The translations under genes and the position numbers were made by a program. Source: Sweltsa coloradensis (Eukaryota > Arthropoda > Insecta > Plecoptera > Chloroperlidae). From it: 64,000 bases of DNA. Shown piece after piece: positions 36,214 through 48,258 of the stretch (position 1 is its first letter; each line of letters starts with the position of its first letter). The DNA lies in assembly GCA_024449915.1 (NCBI GenBank), contig JAMZAV010000302.1:868001-932000 (forward strand), read 5' to 3'. Under the pieces are notes generated by a model. It had not been told where the DNA came from. It was given only the letters and a program-made list of their open reading frames with translations, and did no database searches.

Positions 36214-38607
36214 TCTATCTCTTCTTGACGCTTTTCAGTTTGTAGATTTTTGTATTTCATAATCCATTGGCTTTATACTGCTGCTTTTTCTAGCATGGAA
36301 TACACTACTTGCGGTATGCTTTTGGGCAGTAAATAATGTATGGAGTTTGATAGAAATCAGAATTCAGACAATTATCAAATTCACGTTGAAACTCATCTTG
36401 AGTCATCATTAATTCAAACATGTATCCATTTTTCAATTTCTGCATGAAGTAGTTTTATGTTGAATCTTTTATTATCCAGTATAGGTATATCCCTTCTACA
36501 TAGTTTCAATATCTGATGTTGAAATTGCCTTTGTACAATCAAATTTGAATGTTTGTTTGTAGACGGTTACCTCCACTTGAGAATCAATCCTAGCTCTTGA
36601 CCTATTTTGCTGATATTTGGAAGTAAATGGTTTGCGGTTTTCTGATGTGACCTGTAATGTGTGCTCTTAGTCCTTTATAAGATTTTCACACAACTACCTT
36701 ACTGACCCATTTAATCAGATGATAATAGAATAAAGATTTTGATTTGAATGTATTTGTTTTCTTCATTCTTGTGACACCTTCCGGCTATAACATTAATCCA
36801 AAGACAATAATAATTCTAATACACTTATAGCAAAAGACTACACAAACTTTATCATGAAATTGATCAATTTTGGGAACCTAAAGAACATTAAAATCTTTGT
36901 TTCGTAGGAATGCCATTTGTATGGAACACATCAGGTTTAATTATGGATATATAGGACATGTGTTATAGGCAAATATTCGTTCGTTCGGCTGACTGACACC
37001 ACAGATGTTTGAAATTTGTTTCAAAGTTCACACTTTTGATTTTAAATACACAATTGACAATTTTCGAGAATTGTTTCTGTGTAATTAACAAAAAAATGTT
37101 GATAATCTACTACAGTAGGGCTGTCTTCCATGTATGCTTTCATGACAACTACGTATACGTATCATAATCGTCAAATGCTACCTGGCCGTACGAAAAGCAC
37201 TTTACCAATAAACCATACTCCGGAAAACCTATTTAATTTGGACTTCCTTTGACTGTGACCCTCCACGGTTGAGACGATCCCACACAAGGCAAGTGAGTCG
37301 TACTCATTACTCAAATAATCTCAATCTCGTAGATACCTCCACCGGTTGATGGCAGCATGCCACAACACATTAGAAGTGAAACACTGGTTTTGCTTTATCC
37401 CTATGATGAATGAACTTAAACTTGAGTTATTGAAATAATTTTGCCAGTATCTTCATGTTTTACCATCAAAATACCCATGGTTATATTTTAAAAGAAGTCT
37501 GGAATCCAATCTTAATATTGATTGCTTTTTGTTTGGTACTTGTTTCAGTAAAACAAACCTTGAAGTCAAGCTACATATTATTATATTTATTTTCAACATG
37601 ATTGAATTACTTTTAAAAACAACCACATTGTGTGGCAAGAGTATAGAGCAAGGCCCCATAACAACATGACCTTACCAACCAGTAATAATCCTGATGTGTT
37701 TCTCAAATAAGTAAATTTCGCCCCTTAGAACTTAGACCAAAGCGTGAAACCCACCACATCAAACACACAAACAGCTCACATTTAAATAACAGGAGGATAC
37801 CGAGCTCGTTTCTTGATTCCAATCACATGGATGAGGAAAACAATGCGTCTCGAAAGTCAGCGTTAGTCTCGAGCCCAGGTATCTCGCTGGCCAAGCCAAC
37901 GCTTGAGCCCAGTTGTTGCTCCCGGCGTCCGCACCATGCAATCCTAAAGCCGAGGGGAAATGTTTCTCCACTAATTACTCGGTTAATAACAAAATGCTAC
38001 ATCATTTATTTACGCTTGGAAATCGGATCGCGACGCTAGTGTTTTGTAGACCAGCGGTCGACCGATTGATCTATCACATATACGCACGTTCTGCCAAACT
38101 AATCATCCTAAAAGCCCCTCATAAGTTGCCATTGAAACATTACGTCACAGTAACACAGATAATCACTGTTGGCATTTCAAACCACTCAAATCAAATATCT
38201 AGATAAAGCTATTTTTTGTAGAATTGTGCGTTTCCAATGCTTTACGTTTCATAAAATCATCAATAAACAGTGCAAAAGTGAAATCATGATTACGCCATGC
38301 ATTGACTGCTCTTTCTGACAAATACTTAAAAAGTGATTTACACAAAATGACATTCTACGTAAATCAAACGTAAATGAACGCTCTGAGGCAAAACAAATAC
38401 CATGTTTAAAATAAAGCGAAGTCAACACTAACATCAGAAGCTCTTGGCACAAAATGTCACCAGTATTTTCCAAAGCCATATGTTTCTGATATAAACAAGC
38501 AAGGTGAAAGTTGCATGGTTCGTCTTTAATCATCATCACGAATTTGTATGGCCCCAAAACACTATTATGCTCCGCTGTATACATCCCCCTGTTTGGATCC
38601 GTTCTTC
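36214..38607. other. No supported gene
   Basis: The first 400 bp may be the unreadable 5' part of the RLE LINE. A GC-richer segment at 37790-37990 is open in several frames on both strands, with no domain. The rest is AT-rich. Confidence 0.4.
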
Positions 38608-38780
38608 CGCGTGTGTCACCACCGTGATGTCTCACGATAAAAACCGAACACGACGTCTGATTTACTTTTGGTCGATATTGACCCCCCCCCCCCAACAAAA
38701 ATGAAATTTAATGTTTTGGTGAACCTGGAGGATAGGGGTTGGGTCAGCCCGCCGAAAAGTTTGAGTATTCATCTGCTCCA
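38608..38780. repeat. Diverged repeat family I, copy 1
   Basis: Shares GATGTCTCACGATAAAAACC, TGATTTACTTTxGGT, ATGTTTTGGTGAACCT, CGAAAAGTTTGAGTATTCAT and CTCCACCA, in the same order, with 55731-55903. A C12-13 run interrupts it at about 38683-38695. In the partner copy the last block reads ACCCGGCACCTACACC, the 16-bp word. Here it is reduced to CTGCTCCACC. Confidence 0.7.
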
Positions 38781-39464
38781 CCATAAATGAGGGCTAGACT
38801 AGTGAGGAACAATATCGGTAACCTTTGTTGCTTCTTTTGAGTACACCCGTTCCCATGCCTGTTGAAAAATACGGGCTCTTACTTTATCAAACAATATTTC
38901 AAAAGGTTTCTTTAAATTTAAGTAGAATCGTATATTATTAGAGGTACGCAAAAATAGCGTTATGTGAATAGAGCTACAAAGAGCTATTTTTCACTTAAAC
39001 TTAGGTTTCAGTCTCTTTTATTTTATTTCCATATAGGGATAGATTGTTTATACACATTTTATGCATTGATATGATTCACCTTGATGACATAATTTCAAAA
39101 TAATATATGAAAAATCTTCATACACAAGTTTTGAAGGTGGCCAAAAATAGATGCTACAGACGCTATAAAATGACACTTGAAAATGCTATTTCACGTACCT
39201 CATATATTTATGAATCTTTTTAGCCAATGCTTGTGTTTCTGTAAACTTGGTTGACTCAAGGGATAAACGTTTTATGTAAATTCCAGGTTTAAATCGTGAT
39301 GTATTCTTGAAGCATCACGCTTTATATATTCAATACGTCGGAGAGTATTTGTCATTCAATATTTGTTGTTACGTTACACCCAATGAGCGTCACGCCTATT
39401 TAGCTCATTTGTATCTTATGTATTCCACGGGTAACAAGCTTATGTGCATTGAATTTATGTTTTG
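38781..39464. other. No supported gene
   Basis: AT-rich. Part of 39000-39180 faintly resembles 41030-41180 (CAAAAAATAxATGCT and CTATAAAATGACAC), perhaps a very old repeat pair. Confidence 0.4.
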
Positions 39465-40035
39465 TTGATGAGCGAAGCGAAGACTTCAATTTCACTGACC
39501 CCAAAAATTAAGCTCGTTTTATTTGTCTTTTGTTCGCACGATTCCGGGCAAAACGCATACAACGCTCTTGATGAAAATTGGAGGGACGGACCTTTCGAAT
39601 CTCTGAACTTAGATCGTGCCACGTTTTGGTACAACGAAAAATATTTCTCATAACATATCGTACTTTTTCGATTCTTTTCGATTTTTAGTGCATAATTTTC
39701 GTGACATTTGGCCATTCTGCCCAAACGGGTGGGGCTACAACTTCTATTCACATGGACATGTAAGTGGCGGCGCATCAATTGGCATAGCATAAGCGTAGCA
39801 CAGGCAAGCGCACTAAGCGCACACAAGATGTAGGCGTGCACATTGTCATAACGGAAGAGTGGCGTAAAGAAACTACATGGCTGTGCAAAGTTTTAGAAGG
39901 CTCGTGATCAGATGACTGCATGTCAACTTTGCGTTTGACATTTCGTCTTTGAACCATTTGCAGTACAATAAAACCATACAAAAATGTACAAAAAAGCTCA
40001 TCCATCAACGCGGCGGGACTTAAGCGTTTTCCTAG
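39465..40035 (-). mobile_element. CTAGG-clan element, second interior type
   Basis: On the minus strand it begins CTAGGAAAACGCTTAAGTCC at 40035 with GCGTTGATGGATGAGC. It ends CTTCGCTTCGCTCATCAA at 39465. The end-proximal interior (CGATTCCGGGCAAAACGC, GTGCCACGTTTTGGTAC, TTTTCGTGACATTTGG, CCCAAACGGGTGGGGC) matches the 26940 and 63250 copies. The segment 39770-39985 is private to this copy and GC-richer than the rest. It has no match in the window and could be captured DNA. Confidence 0.87.
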
Positions 40036-40289
40036 TGGTAGTACATAGGTAAGTAGAGATAAGCACAGTAAAAATAAATAAACTTTAATTTACCAAAACC
40101 AAAATGTTACTTTAAAGGCGGAATGGTATTTTTTCATTTAAGCAAAATTAAACTCGATGAGTCATACTCGATAATTAACGGTAGCCAACCCAATAACGTC
40201 CACGACTATGGAGTGATACTTTCAGGGGCGCCTAAGATTCGTATTTTCCATATTAATTCATAATCTTTCTTTGATTCTTCTCTGTATAA

Positions 40290-40970
40290 ATATTCATTGC
40301 GCGCCTCGAGCAAGGGGTAGGGTTCCGGCCGGCTCTGGCATTAAGATCACGTCGTCGAAGAGCGCGAGGAAATTAGTTCCCACTCACCGAGGCCGAGGCG
40401 ATTCGATCACCGCCTTCTATAGACACCGACCTACTTTGATTACTTACAGATGTAAACAAGGCCGTGGGGATTACGAACCAAGATTGGAATTAACTGAAAT
40501 ATTATTCATAATTTTGTTTTAGTGTGCACAGGCGTAAGCGCGTGCGTGGGTAAGTGGGCGTCTGGTTCTCTCACTCTCTCATCGCTATACTCTATATCTC
40601 TCGTATCTCTTCGCATTTTTCATTCAACGCTGTTTCTTCAAACCAATGCTCTCCAGCCGAGGCGAGGTTCCCTGAAACTGTACTTGGAAATTAATTCAAA
40701 CAAGTCACCGCATTGGTTGCTTGCTCGAAACGCGAGTGCGTAAACGCGGAAAACAATACGGAGAAGAACTAACCAAGGTCCCCTGTATATCGACTCCTAG
40801 CGGAGGTCTTACGAAGCGATCGGCCTGTGCGCGGCAGCGAAACCTAGCGGAAATCCAGTGGACCTTGGGAACTAACGTCATAAGTGTCTTTTTTCTTCTC
40901 AAACGTACGGCATTGTCCTTCTTCGTAAATAAGTTTTACTATGAGAAAGTAAAAACATACTTGAAAATAG
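40290..40970. other. CpG-rich stretch of unknown role
   Basis: CpG dinucleotides are dense at 40295-40430 (GTCGTCGAAGAGCGCGAGG, CGAGGCCGAGGCGATTCGATC) and at 40720-40850, while most of the window is CpG-poor. A CT-rich tract (40565-40615) lies between. Overlapping frames on both strands have no domain. It may be a promoter or 5' UTR of a gene not otherwise visible, or the 5' UTR of a retrotransposon. Confidence 0.3.
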
Positions 40971-41201
40971 CGTTTTGTCTATAAATGCCATTTAAAATTA
41001 GGTTTGTCCAGTCCTATTTTTATTTCATTTAACAGTATTTTTATAATCGATTTTTAAAAGTGTAGTTCAGACAATATAAAGTAAAAGTTCAAATTTGATG
41101 ATAAATTTAAAATAAAAATATCAGAATTACGTATTTTAAAGGTGAGCAAAAAATACATGCTTCAAAATACTATAAAATGACACATTAAATTGGTATGCAC
41201 A

Positions 41202-41577
41202 CAGGCGCGTAGGAACGTTTTGAAAAGTTTGGGGGGGGGGGGGCAATCCATTAGCAGATTTTGTCGGTGGCAGCTGGGGTCTAGGTAAACGATGTTTTAC
41301 AGCAACTATCTGCGATATTAAAACTGAAAAAATGAACGTGAAGTGGCCATTTTTAGTAAATTTCAACCAATTTTTTTTATGAAATGACGAAGCATACAGG
41401 CAAACATATTCGTTTCACCAAGGTGACTGTCAAAATGCATAGGTGTATGTGCATATTTATTACGGAAATTCTGGTATTAATATTTAACTAAAGTTAGTTT
41501 TGCCCCCCCCCCTGCCCCCCCTGGGCCAAACTTGGGGAGCATTGCCCCCATTCCCCCTCCCGGATCCTACGCCACTG
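41202..41577. mobile_element. hAT MITE, 376 bp, with 8-bp TSD
   Basis: The left end is CAGGCGCGTAGGAAC. The right end, on the other strand, is CAGTGGCGTAGGATCC. Both are flanked by the perfect 8-bp duplication TATGCACA (41194-41201 and 41578-41585). An 8-bp duplication with CAG...CTG ends is the hAT signature. Just inside are a G13-14 run on the left and C runs on the right (41503-41520). It is nonautonomous, with no transposase frame. Confidence 0.93.
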
Positions 41578-42020
41578 TATGCACAAGTCGTATCTCTAGT
41601 GGTTTGATATTATTAACATCTTGTTTATGGTGACTTCTACATCGTTATATCACAGTTTATTTGAATGATTAATGCTAGCCTAATTATTCGTTGGCAACTA
41701 TATTTGTACTTGGATGTGTTATGGTAACGTCTCAACATCCCACCTCATGTTCCTAATTAACGCTGCAATATAGATTGGACGTCGCGTCCCGTTGAAGGGC
41801 CTATGCTCGTGAGTAATGCCCACACTTCAGGGAAATTAGATCGCGTGGTCAAACCGAGTATACGCGTCGCTCTAGATACGTGATAATTAATTGGGCTTCG
41901 TCTCCAGCTCGCCAGACGTATACCTCTCATTTTCTGATTTCCCTAGAGGGACCCACTTTAACCCAGTGCGCTCTCCTTATATCGATCAACACTGTACGGC
42001 TATCGTCAATAGCATCGCAT

Positions 42021-42947
42021 ACTGATTAACTCAAGCACAAACCAGAGCTGCTCTATCTAGGCTAAGTAAATGCGAAGATTGAGTACATTCTAGTGCTTTA
42101 GTAAGAACAGTCTTACAAAATCAAATCAATGGAAACTTACAGAATAAATAAAGGTTTGCGAAATAACGACAGTAAAATTGAAGCTAGTTATTCAGAAGCG
42201 TAATGTCACGATCATCTTGTATAGTGATGACAAAAATGATTCTGGCTAAAACTAACCACTCTGGCCTCGATTCTTTAAGTAGAAGATCCGCTTGCAAGCT
42301 ACCATCTATTGAAGATCACAGAAGAATTGGATGTACTTTCTGAGAAAGGCTTAGTGGGTGATGTTGATCTCGACACTAAGCATATTCTCCAAAGTAGAAA
42401 CAGGTCAAGACTTCGAGGTGAGATGGTGGCAATTGATGCTCCTTTTGCAAGAACTGAAGCTTACAGGCTGTCTTTTATCTCGTGCGACAAGCTGTGGACT
42501 GTGGAGGGAACTTCTCTGGATCTGAAGGCTCTCAACATGAAGGCACTGGATTTCAAGAAACTTCTTAGGGATCAAAAAATTAAAGTAAATAAAGTTCACA
42601 CTTCACTTTCAAATAATATTATTATTTTCTAAAAGAGATTTGTACAATTCTATCATTATTCTTTTTAATTCAAATGCTGTATGTTTTATATTGTGAACTT
42701 ATATTTGAGTACGTAATGTTATTAAGTTATAGCATATAATGTTAGTTGTTTGAATGTTTGTCGTTGAGGGTCTACTCGTGGCCCTACTATGTGAATTATA
42801 TCCGGTCGAGTTCTGTTAATACGTTTTGATAAATTAATTTTGTTTAAGCTCGCAGACTATACCTCATTGTTATTTTAAGTACCACTTTAACATCCTCTCT
42901 TATATCATCATAGTTGTATACATCGATACTGATTAACTCAAGCACAA
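42021..42947. other. Segment bounded by a 20-bp direct repeat
   Basis: ACTGATTAACTCAAGCACAA occurs at 42021-42040 and 42928-42947. The similarity extends to about 30 bp with two single-base indels (CATCG before, ACCA after). The roughly 890 bp between could be a retroposed copy with a long target duplication or one arm of a local duplication. No poly-A lies at either border, so I do not call it an insertion with confidence. Confidence 0.5.
42279..42632 (+). CDS. Open frame of unknown identity, about 107-117 codons
   Basis: The frame is open from about 42279 to the stop at 42630-42632. It uses more even codons than the surrounding AT-rich DNA. The predicted product is acidic to neutral with DVDLDTKHILQSR and a basic RSRLRGEM segment, and an LDLKALNMKALDFKKLL stretch that could be helical. 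There is no ATG at the N-terminal side, so it may be an exon or a fragment of a retroposed or TE-derived gene. AAATAAAG lies within the last codons. It sits inside the direct-repeat-bounded segment. I do not recognise the family. Confidence 0.3.
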   Translation, partial: VEDPLASYHLLKITEELDVLSEKGLVGDVDLDTKHILQSRNRSRLRGEMVAIDAPFARTEAYRLSFISCDKLWTVEGTSLDLKALNMKALDFKKLLRDQKIKVNKVHTSLSNNIIIF

Positions 42948-43646
42948 CCAATTCTCTGGTTTAAGGGCTATAGCTCTGTTGTGATATTACCTAATGAAAT
43001 TGTAAATAATTTGGATGATCATTGAAATAATATATAAAACTAATGTACATATATATAACTATGAAAGAAGCCTACATAAATAATTATAAATTATGTTTTA
43101 GCAAGGTATTTTTACTACGCATCTTACGGTTTGTCTTAAATGAATGTAGACCATATCTTGTCACAACGCGTTTGTTATCTTAGAACCGAGTCCTGGAGGC
43201 ATGTCTACTAGCTCGTGTGACAGTAGTCAATCGTCAGGGACAACTTTGTTATTAGAAAAACTCGTACGCAGCGCAATAGCATAATATTTATGCGTGACAC
43301 TGAAGTTTCTATTCTGTAAGTTCTCAATGTCGCTTGATAAGTTTAAGCTTGATTTATTATATTTACAAAGTTGTCACTATCGGTCGAAAACTATCGTTTG
43401 AGTTAGTAAATATGCCCCCGGTAATATTTTTAACTCCAATATAATAATAGTAAAAGGACATTACGTAAAATAATGTCCTCAAAGCAGGCTTATGCTTAAA
43501 ACCCTTCTATTCAAATATTTTAACTTGTCAGACATATGCCGAAAATGACTTATGAGTTATGAATAAGGTATGTGCTAGTTCCCGAAATTTGAAGTCGAGT
43601 TGAGTATTTACTACCCGAAGTAGGGTATCAAATTAATTTTAATTTT

Positions 43647-43764
43647 GGTGGAGGTGCCGGGTAGCCTATAATAAATTCGTACCTATTTGTACACTGACAC
43701 GGTGGAGGTGCCGGGTAGTAAATTTGTACCGATTTGTACACATAAGATGGTGGAGGTGCCGGGT
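43647..43764 (+). repeat. Three tandem units starting with the 16-bp word
   Basis: GGTGGAGGTGCCGGGT occurs exactly at 43647, 43701 and 43749. The first two units, 54 and 48 bp, also share AAATTxGTACCxATTTGTACAC after the word, so they are tandem copies. The third is followed by unrelated sequence. Preceding sequence (TTAATTTTAATTTT) is simple. Confidence 0.92.
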
Positions 43765-45000
43765 CATTAAAAACGAGTGTGAAAACGTGAAAATCGTTAT
43801 GCATTTTTGGCGTTAACTTGTCAACCCTGTTTAACCCAGTAGTGCCAGGATTTTGACATAAATTTTTATATTTTTGGAAATTATGAACGTTTTTTTACAC
43901 AAATAATAAAATGTTGATAATATCAATGTCAACATTTTCATGTTTCATGTACAGATCGAAAGTTAAAGTTATTTTGCTGCCGAGCCTCCATCTTAGAAAG
44001 AATGAATAGGTTTCGTTTACCATGTGTAAATACAAGCTAATTCCCAGAATAAATATTTACGGCGGCAACTTTTATGAGATTTCTGCATGTATCAGTAATT
44101 CCCAAGCAGAATCGCCTGCAGCTACCTGGTTGTGCGGGAAGTATTTGCCCACCTTACATTGCACGTGAATAGTTAACACGATTCACAAAACGCAAAATTG
44201 TAAAGCTTACAGCCAAGTATAGTAAAAATACTTTGTCTCACAAAGTAATGGAATTAAAACGTTGACCAAGTGAAATAATTTGAAAGTCTCTAACTAAAAT
44301 AACGCGAAATATTGCCTAGTAAGCAATTTAAAGCATTTGAGCGGTGTCATTAAAAAATGTACGATTTCAAATATAAAAATTGTTTAATTATAATTTTTTC
44401 AAGAATCATATCAAATAGGTAAACCGTAAAATTATGTCAAGACAATGCTTAACGGACAATGGAAGAAATTTTGCATGTATATGAAAATTATGATCGGAAT
44501 TGGAACGAATTATGTTCCTCATCAGAGAGAGTAAGTTTCTGAAAGCGTGACATGTGAGAGTTAACAATACGCCGTCATCTCGTGCCAAGTGTACGATTCA
44601 GAGAGTCTAGTAGCGTTCACGCACATGCACGTTTGCTACGTGCATTGGTTCAGCGCACTCTCTCGGCTGAGACCCAAACGAGGTGGTGATAATGAGCTAT
44701 GTAAAATGGTCACATTATTTCGACACAGTTTTTAAAAACCCATTGTATATTCACGGGCACGACAAACACACAGAAATCAATTTTGACTTTCGCATTTACT
44801 TTTGTCGAAGTTGACCATTTTTCATAATGATAAAGAAAAAGGAAAATATATTTAGGAAGTTGGAGTTACTATCTCAACACGCTTTTCGTGAATGGAGAAT
44901 CGTACATATTTCGAATCAATAAAAATTGTAATAAAATAAAATATGTACCATATTCAAAGACACTTTAGAAGAATAAATAAATAAAATCAATACAATAACT
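43765..45000. other. No supported gene
   Basis: A somewhat GC-richer patch at 44560-44700 has no identifiable content. The rest is AT-rich. Confidence 0.4.
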
Positions 45001-45100
45001 GGGTTCGTATTATAGTCTACCAACTCAGTCACTAATATAACTGGTTTTCAGTAGGGACTTTTATTTAAAGCATATTGAGACAACCCTTTTTGCGCCACGG
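45001..45100. repeat. Dispersed repeat family F, short copy
   Basis: GGGTTCGTATTATAGTCTAC, CAACTCAGTCACTAATATAA and CTGGTTTTCAGTAGGGAC match the start of family F. The GACCAAGCCAAC block is only weakly visible (TGAGACAACCC). It is truncated after about 100 bp. Confidence 0.65.
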
Positions 45101-47789
45101 CATCTTACACATATACGTGAGTCGCAATGTGTTTTATGACGAACTTTTCTTCCACCCTGTACCAGTGGGTTTATGCGACTTAGACAAGTCAAACTTTGAA
45201 AAGGTTAATCTTTTATAAAACTTTCAGAAATTAAGTTGAATTTTGTTTTCGTTTGTTAAGTATGACTATATTTTTTCCTTATCATGAGACGTAAAATCTT
45301 GAATAATGAACTTGCTGTACGTCAGTGAGCTGTTAATCTTGTATGAGAGCCATCGTGCCATAATATGTCGGGAGGTCTACATTCGCACAGCTCTGCCGAT
45401 ATTTCCTTTGAAACACGTAGACTAAGCGTTAAGTATAAGCTTTAATAATGGTAAACAAAATTGATTACACGCTTTGAAATAGAAATTACAAACATTACTA
45501 TAAACGTATCAATCTTAATAAGAAACCGAACAATAAGGATATTTTTATCCTAAAACAATACTAATTACCATTTTGTATACAGAAAATCTACTAATTGATA
45601 ATACGTTATCTAGTTCGAATTTAATTAAAATTAATCCGGACAAAAACATAGTCCGATCAAAATACAAGTAATATTGTTTGAGTGATGATTCAATAATACA
45701 CACTCCCCTTCCGTACTTTTAATCATCTATTGTACGTAACCCATGATCAATTATATTCACATTAACATCAAAAACAAGATAATTTGTGTTTCGTTTTAAC
45801 TTTGTTTACTTATCCGATCCCTTACCAACAAAGTGCCCTTTATCACAACTTAAACCATAGCGGCTGCATCATTGTTTCCATAAATTACTGAACCCCTAAA
45901 CGCTGTTCCACCCTCCCCGGCCACGGCCACGGCCCTGCAACTCGGAGTGAAAAACTCTTCAACACGTCATCGGCCAATACATCATCCCGGGGTAATTTCT
46001 CTATCACGCAATGTATTGACACTCGGCTTTCCCTTTGCGGCGCGATACCATCGTGGACCTATAAATCTCCCAACAATTATTCACCCCCGTTATTACATCT
46101 TTAACTCGACCATCGCATTGGTTGTTTTAACATGAAACTGGCTCGCATGTGTAACTGTGTATTAGCTGAGTGAAATTAATAGTTTTATCACATGTGACCA
46201 ATCCCTTAACGTTAGAGTAATAACATGTTTTGTTATCAACCCATGGGTATTATAAACTTCACTAAAAAGTACAAATAACATGGCTCACAGTTTATAGGGT
46301 GATTACACGTTAGGTAAAGAGAATAGATTCGACCGATGGATGTTCTGTAGCTTCATTTTTAAGTACGTTTTGTAATACCCAGTACAAATAACATTACCAT
46401 TTATACGTTGATCACAGTATTTTATAAACGTGTTATTGTACGATCAGATAAAGCAATATTATATTTTGCCACGATTTACCATAACAAACTATTATATAGC
46501 CAGAAAAACAACGTACAAAGGCGTCATGAGCTGTAAAGTACGAGATTCATCTAAGATTAGATCAATACATAGCCTGTAAACTCAACACCATTATACTTAA
46601 CTTTGTTTTAGTGTTTGTAAACACCATGAAGAAGCTAACGGAATAATTGTGCCTATTTTACCTATTTTAGCACAGTATCGCCTCAAATCTCTGTCCTTGT
46701 TTCGCTCGGACCGTTATTATATCACAAACAACAAAGAAACTTTACTGCGGGTTTCAATCCCAACAGTATATGATTAGTATCCCTGCGCGTAAACCTACCC
46801 AACGCTCAACATACTCATTTCTCACATATACTCTTACACCATTAATTTAAACCAACTCTACCATCAGTTGCATTCAGCCTCCTTCTTACAACTATACAAA
46901 TTATCTAACACACAAGATTGATGTATAACCGTAAAATGTGTTTTTAAATAAATAAATAAATTAGGCCTACCATGAAATGATTAGTGACAACAAACACTCT
47001 TATTACACTTTTCATCCTTACTTTCATGTACATACTCTTGCATAGAAATCACAACACACATTCTGGACAGTACAATAATAACAACTCACTTCTTCATAAA
47101 AGTAATAAACAAACCATGCACCACTCTGCTGTCTCAAACGCAATCATTTAACATGGCAACACTATAATACCTACGCTCACACTTACAAGAACTGAAAACA
47201 AGATGCAAGTTATACCAGATCTAATCACAACATCTACAGAATATTAACAGGATCATCACCTACTACTACAAATTAAAGCAAGCTGCCCACTTGTGCACTA
47301 GTGCTCACTTCAAGGCTAGTATTGAATTGTTTATACATGTTTTGCATTCGCTTGGAAGCAAACTTATTAGAAATTCTGCGTCCTTATACCTAGCTTCTCT
47401 ATAGGTTAAGTTAATGTACATTTCTTTAGAATTATGATGAATTGGAGCATCTGAATTTTCTTTTACATTTTATTTTGCAAGCTGTGTTCATTGATTATCA
47501 TTGGGAGTAAACTTTTAAAATACAAAGTAATAACTTCGGAAAACAATGTCGGAAGTGCAGTTTTCAGTCTTGTATCAACGAGATAAGAGTTTATGAGGTG
47601 TAATAAAAGTTCACCTCAATGTTTTAGCTAGATCGAAGTTGTAAACAAAGAATGATCACACTTTGTTTAATAAACACAAGCCACTTACTTTATTCTTACA
47701 TTCACTCCCCTATCGCTCTCCGACAGAGGAAGCTCATGCGTTAAGTTCAGGGTGAATTTTTAAAGTAAATGTTTAAACTTATGATTTTT
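45101..47789. other. No supported gene; G-poor plus strand
   Basis: From about 46550 to 47330 the plus strand is unusually poor in G and rich in A and C. No frame or repeat is recognisable. Simple AAATAAATAAAT occurs at 46946. Confidence 0.4.
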
Positions 47790-47931
47790 TTAATTAGCAT
47801 TTTGGAACGTTTTGAAATCTCAAAAGAAATCGCTTTGTAGGCTGCCCAGCTGCTCCGCCTACAAAATCAGCTAATAAATTCACCCCCCCCCCCCCCCCCC
47901 CCTCAACTTTCAAAACGTTCCTACGCGCCTG
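47790..47931 (-). mobile_element. Partial hAT MITE, related to the 41202 copy
   Basis: On the minus strand it starts at 47931 with CAGGCGCGTAGGAACGTTTT, then a G22 run, TTAGCTGATTTTGTAGGCGG and AGCAGCTGGG. All have counterparts in the 41202 element. No opposite terminus or 8-bp duplication could be found, so the copy is truncated or its far end has decayed. Confidence 0.8.
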
Positions 47932-48125
47932 AGTGCATGGGTAGACTCTCGATACGAATTAATTTATTATATTTAATAATGCTTATAAGTGTTGCGTGAA
48001 TTTTAAGCTTCAATTGTAATGTTTTAACCCTGGGTATATATTTCTCCCGTCTAAAATGTATGTCTGTCTTTCACACAATGAAGGGCTTTCACACAATGGC
48101 ATGCTGTAAATTATATAATTTCTTT

Positions 48126-48258
48126 TCGAGACATTGCACCGCGTAATGAGAGTACAATAACACTAGTACTAGTACATAATATGTTTGTGTTATTACACTC
48201 ATTAACAAGGTGCAATGACCAGAAAACTGTCTGATATTTTATTACGGGCTGCGAATGC
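48126..48258. repeat. Hairpin repeat family H, copy 2
   Basis: The left arm ATTGCACCGCGTAATGAGAG then CAATAACAC pairs with the right arm GTGTTATTACACTCATTAAC then AGGTGCAAT, around a loop with ACTAGTACTAGTAC. GAAAACTGTCTGATATTTTATT and ACGGGCTGCGAA follow as in the 29633 copy. Confidence 0.7.

Noticed and set aside
39000..41180. Old repeat pair at 39000-39180 and 41030-41180
   Set aside because: Only a few AT-rich words align; similarity is too weak to support homology.
43647..43764. CRISPR-like array with 16-bp repeats
   Set aside because: There are only three units, the spacers are homologous to each other, the setting is eukaryotic and no cas genes are present.
47555..47940. Complete hAT element ending at 47931
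   Set aside because: AGTGCA near 47556 is only a partial match to the AGTGCATG after the terminus, and no CAGNGGCGTAGG end is present there.
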